From: Bordetella ansorpii
Lineage (GTDB): Bacteria; Pseudomonadota; Gammaproteobacteria; Burkholderiales; Burkholderiaceae_B
Direction of reading: 5' to 3'
Assembly (NCBI RefSeq): GCF_900078315.1
Contig: NZ_FKBS01000007.1
Span: 230,747-294,746, forward strand
DNA: 64,000 bases
Under the pieces are notes generated by a model, which was not told where the DNA came from, ran no database searches, and was given only the letters and a program-made list of their open reading frames with translations. Shown one piece after another: positions 25,641 to 33,470 of the stretch; the first letter of the stretch is position 1, and every line of letters begins with the position of its first letter. Made by a program: the position numbers and the translations under genes.

Positions 25641-26516
25641 ATGGATACGCGCTTTCTCGATACCTTCGTGATGGTGGCCGAATGCGGCTCGATGGCCGAG
25701 GCCGCGCGGCGCAGCAACGTCACGCCCACGGCGCTGGCGCAGCGCCTGCGCGCGCTGGAGCGCGAGTTCGGCGTGCCGCTGTTCACGCGCTCGGGGCGTT
25801 TCGTGCGCATCACCGAGGGTGGGGCGCGCCTGCTGGACCGCGCGCGCCGCTTCCAGCGCGAGCTGTATGAACTGAAGGCCGCCGTGTCGACCGAGGGCTT
25901 TCCGGGCGGCCTGCGTATCGGCACCATCCGCACGGCGCTCACCAACGTCATGCCCGATCTGCTGAAGTACGTGGCCGAGACCTATCCCCGGCTGGACGCC
26001 GTGCTGGAGATCGGCGTGTCGCACGAGCTGTACCACGAGGTGACCGCGGGCAAGGTCGACGCGGCGCTGGTGGTCGAACCGCCGTTCCGGCTGCCCAAGT
26101 CGTTCGCGTGGCAGACGCTGCGCGTCGAGCCGCTGGTGCTGCTGGCCCCGGCCTTGCTGGTGCGCGGGCGCAAGGCCGACGTGGACCGCCTGCTGGCCAT
26201 GCAGCCCTTCATCCGCTACGACCGCCGCACCTGGGGCGGCTCACTGGCCGACCAGTACCTGCAGCAGCGCGGCCTGCGGCCTCAGGAACGCTTCGAGATG
26301 GATGCCCCCGACGGCATCCTGATGCTGGTGGGCCAGGGCCTGGGCGTTTCGCTGGTGCCCAACTGCTTCCGGCCCGAGGCCGTGCCCAGGAACGTGGCGG
26401 TGCTGCCCTTGCCGCGCAACAAGCTGGAGCGCAAGCTGGGCATGCTGTGGCCCGCGCAGTCGCCGTACGCGCGGCTGTTCCGCGAGATGATAGTCGCGGC
26501 CACGGCGCAGAAATAA
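25641..26516 (+). CDS. LysR-type transcriptional regulator
   Basis: A 291-residue LysR regulator. The N-terminal winged helix-turn-helix (1-60) reads DTRFLDTFVMVAECGSMAEAARRSNVT, then LAQRLRALEREFGVPLFTRSGR. The effector domain (about 88-290) begins GGLRIGTIRTALTNVMPDLL and contains the usual late segment APDGILMLVGQGLGVSLVPN. It is divergent from the Bug receptor and hydroxy-acid dehydrogenase operon, which it most likely regulates in response to their substrate. A symmetric site lies in the shared intergenic region. The coding region is followed by a hairpin that probably ends transcription from both sides. Confidence 0.93.
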   Translation: MDTRFLDTFVMVAECGSMAEAARRSNVTPTALAQRLRALEREFGVPLFTRSGRFVRITEGGARLLDRARRFQRELYELKAAVSTEGFPGGLRIGTIRTALTNVMPDLLKYVAETYPRLDAVLEIGVSHELYHEVTAGKVDAALVVEPPFRLPKSFAWQTLRVEPLVLLAPALLVRGRKADVDRLLAMQPFIRYDRRTWGGSLADQYLQQRGLRPQERFEMDAPDGILMLVGQGLGVSLVPNCFRPEAVPRNVAVLPLPRNKLERKLGMLWPAQSPYARLFREMIVAATAQK

Positions 26517-26518
26517 GA

Positions 26519-26545
26519 AGGCCGCGGGCAGATTGCCCGCGGCCT
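26519..26545. terminator. Convergent terminator between LysR and SDR genes
   Basis: A perfect 12-bp stem (26519-26530 with 26534-26545) around a three-base loop lies between the LysR stop and the SDR stop. On the minus strand the stem is followed by TTCTTATTT, a T-rich tract, so it fits best as terminator of the minus-strand SDR gene, with possible action on the plus strand. Confidence 0.7.
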
Positions 26546-26572
26546 GTACGGCGCGCGCCTGCGCAGGAAGGA

Positions 26573-27361
26573 TCAGAACGCCGAGCGGATCACGCCGCCG
26601 TCGGCGCGCAGCGCCGCGCCGTTGGTGGCTGCCGCGGCTTCCGAGCACACGTACACCACCATGTTGGCGATTTCCTCGGGGGTGATGAATCGCTTGAGCA
26701 GCGACGACGGGCGGGCCGTCTCGAAGAACTCCTGCTGGAAGGCCTCGAACGGCTTGCCGCCCGACAGCTTGTCGACGAAGTCCATCACGCCTTCGGACTG
26801 CGTGGGGCCGGGCAGCACCGAGTTGACCGTGACGCGGGTGCCGGCGCAGCTTTCGGCCAGGCCGCGCGCCAGGCTGATCTGCGCGCTCTTGGTGACGCCG
26901 TAGTGGATCATCTCGACGGGGATCTGCACGCCGCTCTCGCTGCTGATGAACACCACGCGGCCCCAGTTCTTCGCCTTCATCTTCGGCAGGTAGGCGCGCG
27001 TCAGGCGTACGCCCGACATCACGTTGGTGTCGAAGAAGTGCTGCCAGTCCTCATCGGGGATGTCCTCGAAGGGCTTGGGGTCGAAGATGCCCAGGTTGTT
27101 CACCAGCACGTCGACCTCGGGGTACTTGGCCACCAGCGCGGCAACCTGCGTGGGGTCGGACAGGTCGCCGGCATGGCCCTCGGCCTGCGCGCCGGGGACG
27201 GCCTTGAACAGGGTTTGCAGCGCGGCGTCGACCGAAGGCTGCGAACGGCCGTTGACGATGACGCGCGCGCCTTCGCGGGCCAGGCCCACGGCGATGGCGT
27301 GGCCGATGCCCTTGGTCGAGCCGGTGACCAGGGCGAGCTTGTCTTTCAGATGCATGTCCAT
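26573..27361 (-). CDS. SDR family NAD(P)-dependent oxidoreductase
   Basis: A 262-residue classical short-chain dehydrogenase/reductase. The cofactor motif TGSTKGIGHA is at about 14-23, NNLGIF (the NNAG-like motif) at about 88-93, and the active site has ISSESG with Y-G-V-T-K (tyrosine and lysine four apart) near 157-161. The C-terminal half includes NSVLPGPTQSEGVMDF. It resembles 3-oxoacyl-ACP-reductase-type SDRs commonly found beside Bug receptors in this family. It is convergent with the LysR gene. Reaction: reversible oxidation of an alcohol to a ketone with NAD(P); the substrate is unknown. Confidence 0.9.
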   Translation of the reverse strand: MDMHLKDKLALVTGSTKGIGHAIAVGLAREGARVIVNGRSQPSVDAALQTLFKAVPGAQAEGHAGDLSDPTQVAALVAKYPEVDVLVNNLGIFDPKPFEDIPDEDWQHFFDTNVMSGVRLTRAYLPKMKAKNWGRVVFISSESGVQIPVEMIHYGVTKSAQISLARGLAESCAGTRVTVNSVLPGPTQSEGVMDFVDKLSGGKPFEAFQQEFFETARPSSLLKRFITPEEIANMVVYVCSEAAAATNGAALRADGGVIRSAF

Positions 27362-27529
27362 GGGTGGTGCTCCAGGGAGATGGGTGAAGGGAGCCGGGCG
27401 TTGTGCGCACGGTTCGGGTCAGGATAGCGGATGCAGGGTTTAAGCTGTGGCTATATCAGGACGCGCCGTGGGGTTGTTGGCGCGGGGCGTCCGGTCTTCA
27501 TGCCGATGTCAGCGATAAGGTCTATGACG

Positions 27530-28105
27530 ATGATGTCCGATTCCAGTTTCGACGCATTGCTGCAGGGCCAGCCGGCCGATGAACGCCCGCCCTGGGCCGA
27601 GCGCGATGAAGAAGCCATCGATGCGTTCTATCGCCTCGTCTGTTCACGGATCGAACGCGAAACCCGCACGCTGTCGCGCATCGAGTGGGATCACTATGGA
27701 TCGGGCTACGCCTCGTTCGTGGACGCCTGGTTCTATCGCGACGAGCCGGGATTCCGTCTGCCGCCCTTCAAGCGGCTGAGCCTGCGCAAAGAATTCCGCT
27801 ACACGGGGCTGGCCGTGCTGCTATGCCGGATGGCGCCCGTGTTCGTGTTCATCGAAGGCGAGAAGTCCTGGCACCGGCAGGGCGGCAGCGGCTATCTGCC
27901 CAGCGGCAGCAAAGTGGACCAGTTGAGGACGGATGCGGTGCGGGAACTGGCCGCGCAGGTGCAGGGCGTGCTGGAAGCGCAAGGGCTGACGCGCCTGTCG
28001 CGCCAGCAGTTGGACGTGCCGCTGCCCACGGGCACGCAGGTGCCCACGATGCTGGACAACGGCGCCTACACGCGGTTCGACGCCTTGTTCCATTGGGAAG
28101 ACTGA
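27530..28105 (+). CDS. Conserved-looking hypothetical protein, about 191 residues
   Basis: I do not recognise the family. The protein is soluble, acidic, with no signal peptide or membrane segment. It begins MMSDSSFDALLQGQPADERP. Aromatic-rich segments (YGSGYASFVDAWFY and FIEGEKSWHRQGG) suggest a compact alpha/beta fold. ATG 27530 was chosen because AAGG (27517-27520) lies nine bases before it; in-frame starts exist at 27431, 27500, 27524 and 27533. It is convergent with the LRR-DUF1963 gene; only 22 bases separate the stops. Base composition matches its neighbours. It may belong to the same lineage-specific set as the proteins that follow, but nothing in the sequence assigns a role. Confidence 0.65.
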   Translation: MMSDSSFDALLQGQPADERPPWAERDEEAIDAFYRLVCSRIERETRTLSRIEWDHYGSGYASFVDAWFYRDEPGFRLPPFKRLSLRKEFRYTGLAVLLCRMAPVFVFIEGEKSWHRQGGSGYLPSGSKVDQLRTDAVRELAAQVQGVLEAQGLTRLSRQQLDVPLPTGTQVPTMLDNGAYTRFDALFHWED

Positions 28106-28127
28106 GTCCGCGCCGGCGCGGCGCGTG

Positions 28128-30599
28128 TCAGCTGCTTTCCAGTCCGCAGTGGACGTTGGAAAAATCCCGCTTCGCCAGATCGCTCTTGTGGATCACGAAG
28201 TAGATCTCGCCCGCATCCCAGAAGCAGAATCCGGGCCGCTCATCCGACGAGACGCGCAGCAGCACCATGAAGTCTTCGGGCCGGCCGCGCAGCCTGTGGG
28301 CGGCCTCGATCTGCGGGGTGTCGTGCTGCTTGAAGACGTAGCTGTTGATCGCGTGCGCGGGCGTCACGTCGCACGCCTGGGACAGCGATTCCCGCAGCGC
28401 CTCCGTCTGGTCGAACAGTTCGTGCAATGGCTCCAGCGGTTCCGCCTCGCCGGTGCAGTAACCCTCGTCCGAATAGAAATGCGGCACGCTGGCCTGCCGG
28501 GCGGCCTGCGCGCGATAAGGCCGGTAGATGCCGCGTTCGTCGCCGATGAAATCCTCGGCGATGTCCAGCCCTGCGGCGCTACGCAGCGCCGAGGCCGGAC
28601 CTTCGTGGAACAACACGCGCGCGCCGACGCTTTCCTGGTCATCGATGAAGAAGTACAGGGTGCCCGTGCGCGGCAGATAGTCCTGGTAGGGCGCCAGGGC
28701 CGCGCAGTCCAGTTGGGCGATGAACTGCCAGCCCTTGGTTTCCCCTTGATAGGTCGTCAGCGTGGGATAGTCCATGCCGGCGGGCAGATCGGGCAAGCCG
28801 CCGAAACGGGTGTTGCCCGGCGTGCCATAGTCGTCGGGATCGGTGGTGCACAGGGCCACGGCATGCAGGGCAATGGCATCGAGCCCCGTCCGATAGGCCT
28901 GCCATTGCGGGCCCGCCAGCGCTTCATCAAGCATGGCTTTCGATGCCCTGTCGTTGCGCGCCAGGAAGATCGCTTCGTCCACCGGCACGGTGCCGCCGCC
29001 GTCCGCGCCGCGGTACTCGTAGTCCAGCAGCGCGAGCTTCTTCTCCAGCTCCAGCTGCAGGTTCTCGATGCGCTCCAGCCCCTCGGGCAGCGAAGACAAG
29101 GGGTTGGATTGAAGATCGAGCGTGCGCAGGTTGGGCAACTGCGTCAGCGCAGCGGGAATGGTCTGCAATTGATTGTTCGCCAGCGACAGGCTTCCCAGCA
29201 CCGGCGAATAGCCCGCTTCGGGCAGCGACTGCAAGGCGTTGTCCGATAGCGTGCAGTGCACCAGTTTCGGCAGCGCCAGCAGTCCGTCCGGCACCTTGGC
29301 GGCTCGCGAGCCTGTGATGAACAGCCATTGCAGTTCCGTCAGCGCGCCTAGCGAATCGGCAAGCGTGGTCACTGCCTCGATGCCCGTCAGCGCCAGCGAT
29401 CGCAACCGAGTCAGACCGGACAAGGCATCGGGAATGGCGGGAAGCGCCTGCGCGGTTTCGGGCGTGGTGTAGCGCAGAGTCAGCGTTTCCAGCGCACGGT
29501 AGCGATACAGCGCATCAGGCAAGGGCCCGGGATCGGTCAGTTGCGCGTGGCGCGGCAGATCCGCGGGGGCGCGCAGCAATTCCTCCAGCGACCCGAATGC
29601 GTAGTGCGACCAGTCGATGTCCGCCACCGGCAGGCGCAGGCCGAATCCCACGGGATAGCGCTTGTCGGACGAAAAGCCCTGGAAATAGCCGCTGAAACCC
29701 GCCCAGCCGTCTTTCAGCACCAGTTCGCCGTGCAGCGACAGGCTGTAGTGGAAGCCGCCTTTCCATACCGACACCGTATAGGAGGCTTCGCTGTCGTTCA
29801 CGATGGCGTAGCGGCCGGTGGGGGCGTCGGGATGGTAGATGCCCTTCATGGTGAAGCGCAGGTACACCTCGCCGTCCTGATAGTCGTTCAGGATGTGCGC
29901 GCAGGCCTGGGCGTCGTAGCCGATGGCGCGGGCCTTCAGGTCGAGGGTCAGGCCATCCCCGGTGTCGCTGTAGGTGTGCACGCTGCAAGCCGTGTCCGCC
30001 AGGATGTCGAAGCGCGTGGCGTCCACGAACAGATAGTCCTGGCCATCCTGCGGAATCTCGAACGGCGGGGCGAGCTCGGCGACGATGTCGTCCTCGTCTT
30101 CTTCCTCGTCGTCGTCCGCGAACATCGCGTCGATGGCGCGCCGCTGGGCGGCCAACGCGGGAACGGGATCGCCGAAGCAGCGCAGCGTCAGCAGCGTCTG
30201 TTCGAACAGCGGGAAATAGGTGTCCTGCTGGCTGACCAGGCAATCGCCCGTCAGTTCGTAGTGGTAGCCGCCCTCGATCGGCACGATGGCGAAGTAGAAG
30301 GCATAGCCGGTCTCGGCGTTGGCCGTGATGACGTGGCCGGCGTGATCGCCGACCTGTATGGGCCTGTCGCTGGTGAAGGTCGCCGGGCCGCGGCGGTCCG
30401 CGCAGAACGCGCGGAAACGGTCGATCAGGGTGGCGCCGGGATGCTTGCGCAGGTGGGTCTGGTCGGCCAGGCCGGCGCTGATCATCACGGTGTCGTCGCC
30501 GGTCTCGTGCTCGGCGCGGATGCTTTCCCACATGGGACGGACGGCTTCGAAGACGTCGGGGATGTCCAGGGAAAAGGTTTCGGTCTTGACATTGCGCAT
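28128..30599 (-). CDS. Leucine-rich-repeat protein with C-terminal DUF1963 (YwqG-like) domain
   Basis: An 823-residue cytosolic protein. The N-terminal part (about 1-145) begins ETFSLDIPDVFEAV and may be a DcrB/DUF1795-like domain. An acidic linker (DDDEEEDEDD) lies at about 163-172. A second beta-rich domain (about 185-345) follows. Leucine-rich repeats span about 360-515 with repeats such as TRLRSLALTGIEAV and LGSLSLANNQLQTIPAAL. The C-terminus (about 580-815) is DUF1963-like, with FGGLPDLPAGMDYP and LQFIAQLDC-type signals (here GWQFIAQLDC). LRR and DUF1963 domains often occur in interaction or immunity proteins, which is context from other genomes only. ATG 30599 was chosen at the onset of the conserved-looking N-terminus; longer frames run upstream. 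It is divergent from the nuclease-like gene. Confidence 0.78.
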   Translation of the reverse strand: MRNVKTETFSLDIPDVFEAVRPMWESIRAEHETGDDTVMISAGLADQTHLRKHPGATLIDRFRAFCADRRGPATFTSDRPIQVGDHAGHVITANAETGYAFYFAIVPIEGGYHYELTGDCLVSQQDTYFPLFEQTLLTLRCFGDPVPALAAQRRAIDAMFADDDEEEDEDDIVAELAPPFEIPQDGQDYLFVDATRFDILADTACSVHTYSDTGDGLTLDLKARAIGYDAQACAHILNDYQDGEVYLRFTMKGIYHPDAPTGRYAIVNDSEASYTVSVWKGGFHYSLSLHGELVLKDGWAGFSGYFQGFSSDKRYPVGFGLRLPVADIDWSHYAFGSLEELLRAPADLPRHAQLTDPGPLPDALYRYRALETLTLRYTTPETAQALPAIPDALSGLTRLRSLALTGIEAVTTLADSLGALTELQWLFITGSRAAKVPDGLLALPKLVHCTLSDNALQSLPEAGYSPVLGSLSLANNQLQTIPAALTQLPNLRTLDLQSNPLSSLPEGLERIENLQLELEKKLALLDYEYRGADGGGTVPVDEAIFLARNDRASKAMLDEALAGPQWQAYRTGLDAIALHAVALCTTDPDDYGTPGNTRFGGLPDLPAGMDYPTLTTYQGETKGWQFIAQLDCAALAPYQDYLPRTGTLYFFIDDQESVGARVLFHEGPASALRSAAGLDIAEDFIGDERGIYRPYRAQAARQASVPHFYSDEGYCTGEAEPLEPLHELFDQTEALRESLSQACDVTPAHAINSYVFKQHDTPQIEAAHRLRGRPEDFMVLLRVSSDERPGFCFWDAGEIYFVIHKSDLAKRDFSNVHCGLESS

Positions 30600-30744
30600 G
30601 GAAAGGCCGGCGGAAAAAAGGACGGCCAAGGATAGCAGCGAGGGTCTGCAATAAATGAAAGCACCTGTACCGAAACGGCGGCGCGGCACGGTCTTGGGAG
30701 ACAATCTTGCGGTCTCGCGTTTCGTGCCCCGACCTTCCGGCCTG

Positions 30745-32145
30745 ATGCCCGTATCGCCCCTGCTCGAACAGATCCTGCGCAATGTCGCGCGCCGTTACCG
30801 CCTGCCGGCGTTGGATGAGGCCCCGGCACGTCTGCACGATGGCCATCCCGCCGCCGTCATCGCGCTATCGATCGAGCAGGCACGGCGGGACCACGAACGC
30901 GGCCAGGCGCCGGATGCCGCGCTGAAACAGACGTTCACGCAGGCGCTGGCGCGCCTGATCCAGGAGGCGATGCGCGCGGAACAGGGCGATCCCGGCGTCC
31001 AGGCCATGGCGTTGCGGCATCGGTCCGTGCCGGTGCGTGAATATGCCCTGCTGGCCGCCCAGGCCGAGGCGGATCGCCGCGCTGTCCATGCCATGGTCAA
31101 CGCGATCGCCCACCCCGCCAAGCTGGAGCGCCTGCCGCCCGGTCCGATGCGCGAGGGCTTGCGTGCCCTGCAAGGGGCGTTGGCGCAGCGCCGGTGGGAC
31201 GGCGTGCGGGAGGCCGCTCGGCATCTGGCCGGCTTGCCGGACGTGCCGGGCGAGGTCTTGCCCGGCCTGGATCGCCTGCTGGATACGCCGGCTTTGGACC
31301 ATCTGCGGCGCCAGGATGCGCTGACCGCCGAGGCCGACGTGCGCGAGTATCTGGCACTGGGCGCGCGCAGCGGGCCTCGGCCGGGCAGCGAGGCCGCGGT
31401 CGCGGAAGGCCTGGCGTCACGGCGGCGTGGCGACGCGGTCGAGGCCGCCACGGCGCGCGCCATGCAGGCGCTGGCCGGACGGCTGGACCGCGAGGCGGGC
31501 TTGCAAGCGTCGTATCGCGTGGTGACCTCCATGCGCGTGCCGGCGTCGATTCCCGCCAGCCACGAGCGCGCCAAGACCGAATGGGACGTGGTGCTGTTGC
31601 GGCATGCAGGCATGCAGGGCGATACGGCGCTGTGGGACGTCTGCCTGCTGGCCGAGGCCAAGGCGTCGGCGGATGCCGCGCCCACCGATCTGCCCCGGCT
31701 GGTGCGCGGGCTGCGCCTGCTGGCGCATGCCGATGCGGCCATCGCCTATACGTTCGAGACCCGGGAAGGCCGGGTGCTTCTGCGCGGCGCATCGCTGGCC
31801 GCGCTGCGCACGGAACCGGCGGAAGTGGCGCGGCAGGTGCTGTATTGCTGCGAGGCGCCGGTGGAGCCGGCTCCCCGGCTGTTGGGCGCCGCCAGCCGCA
31901 TGCAACTGCTGTGCGCGCCACCCAGCCTGGAGGTGGCCGCGGCGATGACGCCGGGCCAGCCGGTGGATCCGGCGCCGCTGGCGGCGATCTGGGACCAACT
32001 GCCGGTCTCTGCGCATTGGGCGGGCGTGTTCCACCAGTATCCGGCCCTGGAGCAGGTACGAAACTTGATGGTGCACCCGGATGACCTCCACGCGGCCATC
32101 CAGGGATTCCGGTCCGGAAAGATCGTCACTAAATTGTCACAATGA
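30745..32145 (+). CDS. Uncharacterised protein with PD-(D/E)XK nuclease-like core
   Basis: A 466-residue protein of no family I can name. The first 250 residues are predicted helical and Arg/Ala-rich. Between residues 279 and 306 a beta-strand pair reads EWDVVLLRHAG then LLAEAKAS, giving an aspartate (D281) and an E-x-K (E304, K306) in the arrangement of PD-(D/E)XK endonuclease cores, followed by a helix. ATG 30745 was chosen over ATG 30655 because the 30 intervening codons have clearly lower G/C at third positions (roughly 60 percent) than the rest, suggesting non-coding leader. Neither start has a good ribosome-binding site. It is divergent from the LRR-DUF1963 gene. Nuclease activity is an inference from motif spacing. 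Confidence 0.72.
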   Translation: MPVSPLLEQILRNVARRYRLPALDEAPARLHDGHPAAVIALSIEQARRDHERGQAPDAALKQTFTQALARLIQEAMRAEQGDPGVQAMALRHRSVPVREYALLAAQAEADRRAVHAMVNAIAHPAKLERLPPGPMREGLRALQGALAQRRWDGVREAARHLAGLPDVPGEVLPGLDRLLDTPALDHLRRQDALTAEADVREYLALGARSGPRPGSEAAVAEGLASRRRGDAVEAATARAMQALAGRLDREAGLQASYRVVTSMRVPASIPASHERAKTEWDVVLLRHAGMQGDTALWDVCLLAEAKASADAAPTDLPRLVRGLRLLAHADAAIAYTFETREGRVLLRGASLAALRTEPAEVARQVLYCCEAPVEPAPRLLGAASRMQLLCAPPSLEVAAAMTPGQPVDPAPLAAIWDQLPVSAHWAGVFHQYPALEQVRNLMVHPDDLHAAIQGFRSGKIVTKLSQ

Positions 32146-32292
32146 ATTGAGCATAAATATGCGGCCAAGTCCCATCCAGCGATGGGCGTAGCCATCAATC
32201 GCTGTAATAATTGGCTTCATTTTGTTGGCAAGCTTTCAACGTAGAATTTTGCCGCTGTTGCGAAGTCCCACCGCAGCACCAAAACGTCCGGG

Positions 32293-33444
32293 ATGTACGT
32301 GGATCTGCTCACCCTTTACCTCCTTGCTACCGGAACGCTGGCTGTCAGCGCGGGCCTGCTTTTCTGGGAGCATCGGGCCAATCCCAAGCGCGCCACGACG
32401 CTGAAGCGGCTGGCGGTCGGGTTCGGGACATTGGCGTTGGGGTGTGTCGCCGTGCTGTACCGGGGCAGCCTGCCCAGCCCGCTGGGTTCGGCCATCGGCA
32501 ATCTCATCATCCTGTCCGGCTATCTGCTGGTGCTGGCGGGCGTCGGTTCGTTCAGCGGCCAGCGTTACCGCGCGTTCTCCGCCTTCATCCTCATCGGCGC
32601 GGCCATCATGTGGACGATTGCGGGGGCCGAGGGCGAGGCGGCAGGCTGGAGTTACTACAGTGCGGTGCCGATTGCGCTGGTCAGCGGCATGACGGCATGG
32701 GCGATGTGGCGCTGCCAGGCGATGAAAGCCTTTCCCGCGCGGCACATCGTGGTGGCGGCCGCCGGCATCCACACGCTGTTGTATGCGGGCCGGGCCACGC
32801 TCCTGCCCTGGTTCGTGGCGCATGGCGGACCGGCGGTGCAGGCCATCGCCAGCAAGCTCACGATCTACGAGGGCGTGCTGTATTCGGTGGCCTTGCCCAT
32901 GGCGCTCCTGAAGGTGATCCGGGACGAGACGCACGGCCAACTGCTGCAGGAGTCCCTGACCGACTACCTGACCCGCCTGGGCAACCGCCGCTGGTTTTTC
33001 GAAGAAGGACCACGTCGGCTGCACGCCTGTGCCGGGCGCGGGCCGATCGCGCTGCTGGCGTTCGACCTGGACCAGTTCAAGGCCATCAACGACGCGTATG
33101 GCCATTCGACGGGCGACAGGGTGTTGAAGACTTTTGCTGAAGTCGCCCGCGACGTACTCGGGCCGCAGACCTTGCTGGCGCGCATCGGCGGGGAAGAGTT
33201 CGCCGCATTGCTGGTGGGCGACGATGCCCGCCGGGCCCGGCAACTGGGCGAGACGATCGCCCGGCGCTTGCCCGAGACGATCGCGCAGCGTATCGACGGC
33301 CTGGCCATTGCCACGACGGTCAGCATCGGCATGTCGTGCCACCAGGAAAACCTGCCCACGCTGCCCGAAGGCCTGTCCGCGGCCGACCAGGCGCTATACC
33401 GGGCGAAATCGCTGGGTGGCAATCGCCTGGAAGAGGCTGCCTGA
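32293..33444 (+). CDS. Membrane-anchored diguanylate cyclase (GGDEF)
   Basis: A 383-residue protein. Six or so membrane helices occupy residues 1-207 and a GGDEF domain occupies about 216-383. The active-site loop is GGEEF (299-303), the functional variant, and the upstream metal/GTP region has FDLDQFKAINDAYGHSTGD (258-276). The autoinhibitory RxxD site that normally lies shortly before the loop is not present (LGPQ is found there). It should make cyclic di-GMP from two GTP at the inner membrane in response to a signal sensed by the helical N-terminus, whose family I do not recognise beyond a generic membrane sensor. Its neighbours give no hint of the pathway. Confidence 0.9.
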   Translation: MYVDLLTLYLLATGTLAVSAGLLFWEHRANPKRATTLKRLAVGFGTLALGCVAVLYRGSLPSPLGSAIGNLIILSGYLLVLAGVGSFSGQRYRAFSAFILIGAAIMWTIAGAEGEAAGWSYYSAVPIALVSGMTAWAMWRCQAMKAFPARHIVVAAAGIHTLLYAGRATLLPWFVAHGGPAVQAIASKLTIYEGVLYSVALPMALLKVIRDETHGQLLQESLTDYLTRLGNRRWFFEEGPRRLHACAGRGPIALLAFDLDQFKAINDAYGHSTGDRVLKTFAEVARDVLGPQTLLARIGGEEFAALLVGDDARRARQLGETIARRLPETIAQRIDGLAIATTVSIGMSCHQENLPTLPEGLSAADQALYRAKSLGGNRLEEAA

Positions 33445-33470
33445 CGGCTTCAGAGGCTTCGCCACGGGGC

